Positions 9,179 through 16,172 of a stretch of 64,000 nucleotides of DNA are shown in pieces (the first letter of the stretch is position 1; each line of letters opens with the position of its first letter). Below the pieces are notes generated by a model. That model did no database searches, was not told the origin of the DNA, and was given only the letters and a program-made list of their open reading frames with translations. The stretch lies in NCBI RefSeq assembly GCF_900104845.1, contig NZ_FNSR01000001.1, positions 496,001 to 560,000 on the forward strand, in the 5' to 3' direction. The position numbers and the translations under genes were made by a program. The DNA is from Paraburkholderia caballeronis (GTDB lineage: Bacteria; Pseudomonadota; Gammaproteobacteria; Burkholderiales; Burkholderiaceae).

Positions 9179-12100
9179 ATGCGCTTCCAACGACTCGACC
9201 TGCTTAAGTTCGGCAAGTTCTCCGAACGGTCTCTCGAACTCCCTGACTCGACAACTGATTTTCATCTTATCGTCGGTCCGAATGAGGCCGGCAAATCGAC
9301 GCTGAGAGCGGCGATTCTCGACCTACTCTTTGGCATTCCCGTGCGTTCACCGCACGGATTTTTGCATCCATTGAACGAACTCAAGTTGGGCGCGTCCGTC
9401 AGTAATGGCGAGACGTCACTGGACTTCGTCCGAATCAAGGCCCAACGGCAGACGCTTAGAACCCCCGCAGACGGCGTGCTGCCTGATTTGGCACTTGAGC
9501 CATTTTTGGGTGGTATCGACAGAGACTTCTTTGACCGCATGTTCGGGCTTGACCACTTCCGACTGGTTGAAGGCGGCAACGACATCCTGAATGCGGAAAG
9601 TGACATCGGCAGAATCCTGTTCCAATCAGCGGCTGGGGTGGCGAGCCTGGGAACAGTGCGAGACCAACTGGCCGCAGAAGCCGACAAGCTCTGGGCGCCC
9701 CGAAAATCGACTGAACGCGCTTACTATGCCGCTGCGGACCAACTTGAGCTTGCGAATGGCGCCCTCAAGAAGGCCTCAGTTCGCACGAAGGTATGGGCCG
9801 ACGCAAACAGCGCTGTCGAGACGTTACGAGAATCGCTGGAGGCAGCGCGGACGAGTTGGCGCGAACTCGATATGCGTCGAGCGCGGCTCGAACGTGTGCG
9901 TCGGCTGGCGCCGCTTATTGACGCGCTCAGCCAAAACGATGCCGCTCTGGAACTCCTTAAAGAATCGATAGACCTGCCGGAAGATGCAGCTCAAGCACTG
10001 AGCCAGGCAGAACGCGACATCGCTCGCGCGGAAGCCGGGTTGAAGATTCGCAAGGGCGAAGTGGATGCGGCCAAGGAGTCTCTGTCGGCCATTTCGGTGG
10101 ATGAACCCCTGTTGAGCGCCGAGCCGCGCATTGCCGCACTGGAGGCGCGTCGCGTCCGGTACGAGCCGTACGCAAGGGACATCGAACGACGAAAAAGCGA
10201 AATTCAGGCTCTTCAAGGGGATATTCGTCGCGCATGTCTCGACTTGAAATGGGCCTACGAATCCGAAGCAGACTTGCTGCTCAATCTGCCCTCGTTGTTG
10301 ATTCGTCGTAAGCTCAGCGACCTTGCGAGGAAAGCCAGCGGGATTGAGCAAACTCTCAAGGCAGCCGAGGCCTCTGAGCGGGCAAAGAAATCCGATATTG
10401 GGTCGCTTGAAGCCCAGTTGGACTGCTTGTCCGAGGTCAAGGTCACTGCTGGTCTGCGGGCCGCTTTGCGCAAGGCCCAATCCTTGGGCGACCCCGCACA
10501 GGTTCCGGAAAAGCAACGTGCCCTAGCCGAAAAAGCTGAGGCCGGGCTTGACGCAGCCATGCGAGCGCTAGGCGTTTGGCGCATGAACCTCGAGGACCTG
10601 TCAAAGCTCCAACTCCCCTCCGGTGAGGCACTCTCACGCCGACTGCGTGAGCGACAGAATCTCGATGCACAGGTCAAATCGCTGTCTGAGGACCTGTCTG
10701 AACAGATTTCTGCTGTCGGGGAAGCCGAGCTTCGGGTCAATCAATTCACGGAATTGAGACATCCGACCACCTACGCAATGGTGGAGCAAGCGCGAGCTGA
10801 GCGCGATGAGAAATGGGCGTCCGTCAAACAACGGACAGACGATTTTGAGGTCGATGCCGAACAGTTCGAATCGGCGATGCAGGACGCGGATACGCTGGCG
10901 GACACGCATTTGAGTAACGTCGAAGATGTGACAGAACTTCAATCGCGCAAAGATGAACTCGAAAGGCAGCAACATGCCCAAACCCGCCTTGAGCACCAGT
11001 TGGAGACAGCCAAGGAGCAGCTGGAAACTTTCTCTGCAGAATGGAGCGCGCTAACCACGGCAGCGGGCCTCGACGGTTTGCCGCTCGAAGATGCTTCAGA
11101 CTGGATTCGCAAGAAAGACGGCGCGCTTGACCGCGGCCACGCTCTTCTTGAAGTCCAGACGGATGCTCAGTCCGCGTTGAACGCCCTGGCAAGCGCGACT
11201 CAGGAGCTGCGCGCCGTCCTTGAGGAGAACGGCGTTGCTCAGGTGAGCGATGAGAACTTGAGCGCATTGTGCATTCAAGCGGAACATCTCATTTCTGAAG
11301 CCGATGGCGTCAAAGGACGTCGAGAGGCGCTGAATGGCCAGTTGGTCACGGCTCGCCAAGTCTACGCGGCGCTCCAAGATGACTTAACCGAGGCCAGAAA
11401 GGAATTGGCCTCGTGGGCAGCCGATTGGGCTGCCACGCTGTCGGATGCCGGACTGGACGCTGCCTACGACACCGGAACTGTCGAAGGTGCCCTGGAACTG
11501 ATTGGCGAAATCGAGGAAAAGGCACGCAAGGCTTGCGGGATTCAGGCAGAGCGTATCGATACGATGAAAGCAGACCTCGCCTTGTTTGCCGAGGACGTTG
11601 AAGCGTTGTGCGGCACTATTGCTGTGCCCCTCGGCGACCAGGAACCTGCTGAGGCTGTGCAGCAGCTTGTCATCAAGGTGCGGCTGGCCAATGAGGCGCG
11701 AGGTGAACGAGAGCGGCTAACCGCTGCGCTGAGAGCGGCGGAGCAGCACGTCGCTGAGTTGGAAACCGCCAAGCAAGAGGCAGAAGCCATTATTGAGCCT
11801 TTGAAGGCGCGGGCCGGCGTATCTACGCGCGAGGCTTTGGCTGAATGCATCGCTCAATCCGATGAAAAGCGTCGATTGCTGGAGGAAGCCTCCCGACTAA
11901 GGCGCGACCTGACGGCAGGCGGAGATGGCCAATCGAGACAAGACGTTGAGGCTGAGATTGCAGCGGCCAACTTGCCGGAGATTGCCACGGAGATTGCCGC
12001 GCTGTCCGGCGACCTCAAGACTGTCGTCGAGCGCCAGGGAGCGCTATCCGCAGAACTGGCGACCGCAGAGTCCACATTGACGGCCATTGGCGGCTCGGAC

Positions 12101-12637
12101 GCGGCGGCGCAGGCAGAGGGTCAGCGGCAAGAAGCGTTGTCGAAGATGGCCGATGCGGCCGAGCGCTACGTGAAGGTGTTCACTGCTGCCCGATTGTTGC
12201 GCTGGTCCATTGACCGCTATCGTCAGGATAAGCAAGGCCCGATGCTGGCCAAGGCCAGCGCAATATTTGCGGAACTGACCCAGGGTTCCTTTGAGCGCTT
12301 GGTCGTGGACTTCGACAAGCAACCCATGGTGCTGGAGGGGCGCCGGCCCGACGGCAAGCATGTTGGTATCTCGGGCATGAGCGACGGCACCCGAGACCAG
12401 CTATTCCTGGCGCTACGCTTGGCCGCTTTGGAAATTCGCCTGGAACAGGCGTCCAAGCTGCCCTTCATAGCAGACGACCTGTTCATCAACTATGACGATG
12501 CGCGGTCGGCTGCGGGCCTGCGGGCATTGGCGTCCCTTGCCAAACAGACCCAGGTGATTTTTCTGACCCACCACCATCACATAGAGGCACTCGCTCGAGA
12601 CACATTGGGCGATGCCATCAATGTCGTGCACCTGTAA
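9179..12637 (+). CDS. YhaN/SbcC-like SMC-family ATPase
   Basis: A ~1150-residue ABC-type DNA-repair ATPase. The N-terminus has LKFGKFSER and Walker A GPNEAGKST (about residues 33-41). A central ~900-residue stretch is coiled coil rich in Glu, Ala, Leu and Arg. The C-terminus has the signature GISGMSDGTRDQLFLALRLA and Walker B LPFIADDLFINYDD, so the ATPase looks complete. The ATG at 9179 has GGAG 8 bases upstream; a GTG at 9170 overlapping the previous stop is the alternative. It pairs with the overlapping YhaO-like nuclease as SbcC does with SbcD. No CxxC zinc hook is evident in the middle, which favours YhaN over Rad50/SbcC. Confidence 0.88.
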   Translation: MRFQRLDLLKFGKFSERSLELPDSTTDFHLIVGPNEAGKSTLRAAILDLLFGIPVRSPHGFLHPLNELKLGASVSNGETSLDFVRIKAQRQTLRTPADGVLPDLALEPFLGGIDRDFFDRMFGLDHFRLVEGGNDILNAESDIGRILFQSAAGVASLGTVRDQLAAEADKLWAPRKSTERAYYAAADQLELANGALKKASVRTKVWADANSAVETLRESLEAARTSWRELDMRRARLERVRRLAPLIDALSQNDAALELLKESIDLPEDAAQALSQAERDIARAEAGLKIRKGEVDAAKESLSAISVDEPLLSAEPRIAALEARRVRYEPYARDIERRKSEIQALQGDIRRACLDLKWAYESEADLLLNLPSLLIRRKLSDLARKASGIEQTLKAAEASERAKKSDIGSLEAQLDCLSEVKVTAGLRAALRKAQSLGDPAQVPEKQRALAEKAEAGLDAAMRALGVWRMNLEDLSKLQLPSGEALSRRLRERQNLDAQVKSLSEDLSEQISAVGEAELRVNQFTELRHPTTYAMVEQARAERDEKWASVKQRTDDFEVDAEQFESAMQDADTLADTHLSNVEDVTELQSRKDELERQQHAQTRLEHQLETAKEQLETFSAEWSALTTAAGLDGLPLEDASDWIRKKDGALDRGHALLEVQTDAQSALNALASATQELRAVLEENGVAQVSDENLSALCIQAEHLISEADGVKGRREALNGQLVTARQVYAALQDDLTEARKELASWAADWAATLSDAGLDAAYDTGTVEGALELIGEIEEKARKACGIQAERIDTMKADLALFAEDVEALCGTIAVPLGDQEPAEAVQQLVIKVRLANEARGERERLTAALRAAEQHVAELETAKQEAEAIIEPLKARAGVSTREALAECIAQSDEKRRLLEEASRLRRDLTAGGDGQSRQDVEAEIAAANLPEIATEIAALSGDLKTVVERQGALSAELATAESTLTAIGGSDAAAQAEGQRQEALSKMADAAERYVKVFTAARLLRWSIDRYRQDKQGPMLAKASAIFAELTQGSFERLVVDFDKQPMVLEGRRPDGKHVGISGMSDGTRDQLFLALRLAALEIRLEQASKLPFIADDLFINYDDARSAAGLRALASLAKQTQVIFLTHHHHIEALARDTLGDAINVVHL

Positions 12638-12677
12638 TCAAGAACTATCATCGGCCAACGAACCAAGGGACCTCGCA

Positions 12678-12761
12678 ATGTCGCAAATCACATTGGATGA
12701 ACAGCGTGCGCAAATCGTGGCAGCTGCAGAAAAGGGCAACACGTTAGTGGCGGCCGCACCG
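12678..12761 (+). pseudogene. N-terminal stub of an SF1 (UvrD/Rep-like) helicase
   Basis: ATG at 12678, with AAGGGA 7 bases upstream, opens MSQITLDEQRAQIVAAAEKG followed by NTLVAAAP. This is the form of the Q-motif and beta strand that lead into the P-loop (GxGKT) of UvrD-like helicases. At about 12762 the similarity stops and unrelated sequence follows, exactly where Walker A should come. The frame runs on to 13055 but is antisense to the next gene. Its position 40 bases after the ATPase gene on the same strand suggests that a third gene of the operon was deleted here. The call rests on 28 residues. Confidence 0.55.
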
Positions 12762-12847
12762 CTCATTGCGCCGCGAACGCGACTGCCGCTTTCAGCGCAG
12801 CGCTGCCCCCCGACTCCCAGAGACTTTGCCAACAACGCGAGCGTCTC

Positions 12848-13510
12848 TCACATCTCTAGAAAACCTTCAGCCGCACGCAACGTCTGCTTCACTTCGCCAT
12901 GCATCAGTGCCTGTAGCGGCGTAAGATTGCCAAGCGCCCCGTTCGGCTCTGTAAAAAAGTCCCACTTGCGCCAGCCACTCAAATCACCGAGCTTCCGCAC
13001 TACCTTAACCAAGTCCTTGCGGTTAATCTCGTTTGCAAGGAAAAACGCCGGGTAGTAAGGGACGGCCTCAAGGTCAACGCTGAAGATGCGCCCAGTTGCG
13101 CCGTCCTTGCTCAGTCTCTGCTCTGTGATACCCAGGGCTTTGCAGACATCCACCGCACGGAGCAACCGGCCTTCAGCAACGAGGTGGTGACGCGCTGCGT
13201 TAGCCACCGAGGCATCAAGATGCTCGGATGCCGACGTCCGGCGCTTCGAGCCACGATTGCTGTGACTGCGTTGCTTCTCGCCTTCCTCACGAATCGAAGG
13301 GAGGTCCAACTTCAACGCTGTAGACAGACCGGCGATTTGCATGAGACGGATTTTAAAAAGTCGCCCAAGCTCCGCATCGGGGAGCTCGAGAAGCGCTAGA
13401 GTCGCTGCGAAGTCGAGCAGGATTGCCGCCACGGCGGCGATGCGGACCGCCTGTAGCACCCGGGCGTCGTGGACCGAAGAATGGTCCTTGTCGCGTGCAG
13501 ACCGTGGCAT
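12848..13510 (-). CDS. Hypothetical protein with ParS/MbcA-like C-terminal domain
   Basis: A 220-residue protein starting at an ATG with AAAAGGAG 6 bases upstream. The N-terminal third is helical and Ala/Leu-rich, followed by a basic stretch. The middle holds LRAVDVCKALGITEQRLSK, which reads like a short helix-turn-helix. The C-terminus (LSGWRKWDFFTEPNGALGNL then TPLQALMHG) matches the pattern of the MbcA/ParS/Xre antitoxin toxin-binding domain. No RES toxin gene lies beside it, so a toxin-antitoxin role is not supported; similar solitary proteins are common in Burkholderia islands. It heads a short minus-strand group that ends against the helicase stub. Confidence 0.6.
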   Translation of the reverse strand: MPRSARDKDHSSVHDARVLQAVRIAAVAAILLDFAATLALLELPDAELGRLFKIRLMQIAGLSTALKLDLPSIREEGEKQRSHSNRGSKRRTSASEHLDASVANAARHHLVAEGRLLRAVDVCKALGITEQRLSKDGATGRIFSVDLEAVPYYPAFFLANEINRKDLVKVVRKLGDLSGWRKWDFFTEPNGALGNLTPLQALMHGEVKQTLRAAEGFLEM

Positions 13511-13530
13511 CGTTGCTCCTTTTGAAACTC

Positions 13531-13803
13531 CTATTTCCGGTCAGTCGATGTCCTAAAAGTGGCACGAAGCGCGCGTGCGACTCCCTTTTCATCTCGTTCA
13601 AGAGTCAAGGGAGAAGCCCAAATTGAGGGAAGCACAGACGCTGATATATCCAGGTCGACAACGAGGGGGTAGTGCCGAAGAAGAGACGTCGCAACCGATT
13701 GGACGAGGCCTGGAATTGTGACCTCCTCAGCATTCGAGAGTATCTTCAGGAAGTCGCGCGTATCTAGCACCGCCTTCGTTCGCTCGGTTGGTATGGTCAT
13801 CAT
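13531..13803 (-). CDS. BPSL0761-like small protein
   Basis: About 90 residues starting MMTIPTERTKAVLDTRDFL. The pattern P-xER-T-x-A-V...T..FL, then LLRHYP, is that of the BPSL0761 family, a Burkholderia-group family of unknown function. The open frame extends further 5', but the ATG pair at 13798-13803 has GGAGAAGGA directly in front, and the first ATG overlaps the upstream gene's stop as ATGA, so I start there. It lies 21 bases before the ParS-like gene on the same strand. Confidence 0.65.
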   Translation of the reverse strand: MMTIPTERTKAVLDTRDFLKILSNAEEVTIPGLVQSVATSLLRHYPLVVDLDISASVLPSIWASPLTLERDEKGVARALRATFRTSTDRK

Positions 13804-13997
13804 TCCTTCTCCGCGAGTAGCTTGCCAGTGACGTCCGCATAGGAGGCTATGCCGTTGAAACTGCACCAGCGTTCCCAAATATATCTGCCATCCCCGGAAC
13901 AACCGCGGGGGCCAACCAACTGATAGACGCGACCAGATGAAGTTACGCCTCGTAAAGCAGTCGGGTCGAACCGTTGAATAGCAATGCTAATCCTCAT
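13800..13997 (-). pseudogene. Truncated copy of the 14214-14561 hypothetical gene
   Basis: The 65 residues from ATG 13997 align with the C-terminal half of the protein at 14214-14561. Shared features are FD...(A/M)RGVT.SGRVYQL, then (Y/V)(I/V)W(E/D)RWC, then (F/Y).DVT. The ~60-residue N-terminal part is absent, and the sequence just upstream belongs to an opposite-strand hydrolase fragment, so a rearrangement near 14000 removed it. The stop overlaps the BPSL0761-like gene. It may still be translated from 13997, but no good ribosome-binding site is visible. Confidence 0.55.
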
Positions 13998-14008
13998 ATG
14001 CGTGACCG

Positions 14009-14101
14009 GTGCTGAAGAGCGTCAAGACCGACACCTTGGAAATCGCGTACTTCGAGCGTGGTCCAAGCGAAGGTTGGCCGGTCATTCTCTCGCACGGCTT
14101 C
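14009..14101 (+). pseudogene. Fragment of an alpha/beta hydrolase N-terminus
   Basis: Reading from 14009 in the + strand gives VKTDTLEIAYFERGPSEGWP then VILSHGF. This is the typical start of an alpha/beta hydrolase up to the HGF oxyanion motif. After that the similarity ends and the frame closes at 14148. No nucleophile elbow follows, so this is a remnant. It lies between two paralogous minus-strand genes and marks a recombination scar. Confidence 0.6.
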
Positions 14102-14213
14102 TCTAAAAGCATCTTGCTTGCTCGACATCTCTGTTCCATAGGCTCTGCGTAGTGGGTGGCATGATTAGTAGTGCAAATTGGTTTGGGCGTGCGAACACCT
14201 GTCGGCGTTCCAG

Positions 14214-14561
14214 TCAATCAGGTTCACGTCCGGCGAGCACATCTCTAGCGCCAGCGACTACACATTGAGTCACGTCCTCGAATGCTCGTACGCTATTTAC
14301 CGCACACCACCTGTCCCAGACATAGGTCGCCTGTTCAGAATCGCCGGGGTTGCCTAGCAGTTGGTACACACGACCAGATTGAGTGACCCCGCGCATTGCG
14401 ACGGCGTCGAACTCGACGACTGCGGAGCTGACTCGCCCTGTGAAATCTAACGAGTCGACGCCAACGAAGTGACATGCGCTTTCCTCGACCTGAAAGATTT
14501 TCCATCGTAAGAGCTCGACGCTTGGCTCCGCTTCGACCGACCCGATAGTCCAGATTGGCAT
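14214..14561 (-). CDS. Hypothetical protein (Burkholderia family)
   Basis: 115 residues starting MPIWTIGSVEAEPSVELLRW. I chose the ATG at 14561 because GGAGG lies 5 bases upstream; the frame is open to 14606. Conserved-looking features are the N-terminal IWT..., an FVGVDS... middle, and GVTQSGRVYQLLG followed by YVWDRWCAVN. A truncated paralogue sits at 13800-13997. I recognise the pattern as a hypothetical family frequent in Burkholderia but know no function. No signal peptide or membrane segment is seen. Confidence 0.6.
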   Translation of the reverse strand: MPIWTIGSVEAEPSVELLRWKIFQVEESACHFVGVDSLDFTGRVSSAVVEFDAVAMRGVTQSGRVYQLLGNPGDSEQATYVWDRWCAVNSVRAFEDVTQCVVAGARDVLAGREPD

Positions 14562-14724
14562 ATCCGCCTCCATGGCCTCTTCAATTTTGCGAACCCCCTC
14601 AGCCAACCTTCGGTCCAGCCGGCGATGCGGATTCCAGCGTGGCTAAGGTAATGAGATGCAAATACTTCCGTTTTATTTTAGGTGGGGAAGTGGAAAAAGC
14701 AAGCGGATAGTTGTCGAGCGCTCA

Positions 14725-15240
14725 CTATGAGCGCTCACCGACCGCAGAGCGACCTACCGCAATGAGGTCGTCATAGTCGATATAGCGGTCAAGGCTCAGG
14801 CTGCCGAGCGCAAGAACGCATTGAAGGAATTCAGGGAGGGAGATGGTGCCTTGGTCGATGTGCGAGGCCAGTGTCTTCTCGCTCAGGCTGGCACCCAGCT
14901 GGACCATCCGTAACGTGAGGTCGTCGACCGAAACAGCAGGATGTCGGGATAACTCAGCCTCCAAAATCGCCGTGGCCCGGGCTTCCCAGCTATCCGAGCG
15001 GGAAATGGCGTCGAGCCAGAGTCGAGGTATCGTGGAGTGAGTGACATGCAGAATCTGCAGCAGCATCGACAGCTTTACTCGCCCTCGCATCACACGAAGC
15101 GCAAGTGACCGCTCACTTTCAGTGACGCCGACGGCTTGCAGCGCCGTTGCGAGTTCGGCATATCCCATCCCCTTTCGCGCGAGGATGACGCGTACGACAC
15201 GCGCGGCCATATCCGCCCAACGGGTGTCGACCTGGCTCAC
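14725..15240 (-). CDS. Protein with two DUF6471-like domains
   Basis: 171 residues from a GTG at 15240 with AAGGAG 4 bases upstream. Residues ~10-70 (RVILARKGMGYAELATALQA, then SERSLALRVMRGRVKLSMLL) match the small DUF6471 helix-turn-helix-like domain. Residues ~85-150 (AILEAELSRH...LTLRMVQLGA, ISLPEFLQCVLALG) repeat the same layout in weaker form, so the protein looks like a tandem duplication. Function is unknown; a DNA-binding role is inferred from the fold pattern. It reads away from the transposition module. Confidence 0.65.
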   Translation of the reverse strand: MSQVDTRWADMAARVVRVILARKGMGYAELATALQAVGVTESERSLALRVMRGRVKLSMLLQILHVTHSTIPRLWLDAISRSDSWEARATAILEAELSRHPAVSVDDLTLRMVQLGASLSEKTLASHIDQGTISLPEFLQCVLALGSLSLDRYIDYDDLIAVGRSAVGERS

Positions 15241-15639
15241 AAGGCTCCTTGCAATCGTGCAATGTCGGGCTAAACTGAAGCGAAGTAAAAGTCACCAGAT
15301 TCGTTGCCGCACGGAGTAAATCTCTACTAGCGGATGGCAAAAAAAGAAGGGTGACATCGAATGATTGTACTGTGCTCCAGCTCTGCAATTAGAACGAGAA
15401 TATGGAGGGCGTGCTGACAAGGTATCCGCGTGTTCCGAGCCGGTAGCCGAAGAGCTGTGCAGCATCCGCCACACCGGGCGGCGAGACAAACGAGAGGAAA
15501 CGAAGATGGAAAAGCGGGAACTGCCAGAAATGGCGAATGAAGCGACGGACGAGCTGAAACGCGCACCAATGTTGCTGCGCGCGCACTCTAAAGGTACAAT
15601 ATGCGAATGTACCGCTAATTTAGCGTGGAATATCGTTTT

Positions 15640-15675
15640 TGTCAAGTGACACAACCTGACAACGCGTCACGTGAC
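15640..15675. promoter_or_regulatory. Paired GTCAMGTGAC dyads
   Basis: GTCAAGTGAC (15641-15650) and GTCACGTGAC (15666-15675) are two near-identical palindromic motifs whose centres lie 25 bases apart. Such spacing suits a repressor or a transposase-binding pair. They do not match the repeats at the right end of the element. Confidence 0.45.
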
Positions 15676-15756
15676 ATGTACACGGCCCCTCTGACCACAG
15701 TTGTGGGGCGACATCAGATTTAAGATTCTGGAGGTCGTAGCGCTGAACCTACCTCG

Positions 15757-15867
15757 CAAATAAAAACGGGGCAAAGAGAGTACCAGTCCCCTTGCCCCGC
15801 TTCCGGCGAACCCAAAAACAGCCCAACCGCAACTACATGCGCGCGTAAGGTCTCACATTGGGTTCGC
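15757..15867 (-). ncRNA. Candidate structured RNA with intrinsic terminator
   Basis: Read on the minus strand, GCGAACCCAA (15867-15858) pairs perfectly with TTGGGTTCGC (15815-15806), closing a 42-base loop. A second stem, CGGGGCAA/TTGCCCCG (15799-15792 with 15774-15767), follows and runs into TTTTTATTT, the form of an intrinsic terminator. A TTGACA lies just upstream at 15874-15869, but no good -10 box follows at the right spacing. It could be a small RNA of about 110 bases, an attenuator, or structure belonging to the opposite strand's leader. Confidence 0.4.
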
Positions 15868-15941
15868 GTTGTCAACCCCTGCCTGCTCGCTTTGCAGGCT
15901 CAGGGGGAGAACACTCGCCCCTGATTTTGTGTGAGAACCGT

Positions 15942-16172
15942 ATGAAAACGCCCCTCAGCAGCGGCGGCGCCGGCGCTCGTCTGGCGCCCTGTGTTCATTG
16001 CGCCCGCGCTGCGCTGAGCTTCGACGCCCAGCCTTTTCGACTAACGCGCCACGCTCTTCTATCTGCCCGCGCCGGTTCCATTGACCTGGGCGCAGGTCAC
16101 TGCGATGGCGAGCGTGCGCATTCCAGTGAGTCTCTCTCCGGCCGATTCAGCGTCGATGGAGGACTCGCGTGA
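15942..16172 (+). CDS. Possible small ORF overlapping the TnsC-like start
   Basis: A 76-codon frame (MKTPLSSGGAGARLAPCVHC...) whose stop overlaps the next gene's GTG as GTGA. It has a CxxC pair and a basic, Arg/Ala-rich composition but no recognisable family and a poor ribosome-binding site. It may only be a leader that couples translation, or chance. Confidence 0.25.
   Translation: MKTPLSSGGAGARLAPCVHCARAALSFDAQPFRLTRHALLSARAGSIDLGAGHCDGERAHSSESLSGRFSVDGGLA

Larger units (their letters stand above)
15241..15941. other. 700-base non-coding region before the transposition operon
   Basis: No convincing gene is seen. A 94-codon + frame at 15365-15649 has no family likeness and no clear start signal. 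The stretch holds a GGTACA...TGTACC dyad (15593-15613), two GTCA(A/C)GTGAC dyads (15640-15675), a terminator-like hairpin read on the minus strand (15757-15799), a 10-bp inverted repeat (15806-15815 with 15858-15867) and another hairpin at 15876-15906. Confidence 0.6.

Noticed and set aside
14105..14213. tRNA gene or attachment site in the scar region
   Set aside because: I could not fold a cloverleaf or find conserved tRNA elements on either strand.
15365..15649. 94-residue ORF before the transposition operon
   Set aside because: No family likeness, no ribosome-binding site and it crosses a dyad symmetry element; probably chance.
15640..15720. Left end of the Tn7-like element
   Set aside because: The dyads here share nothing with the 26028-26206 repeats, and the cargo-like genes to the left suggest that the element continues past base 1.
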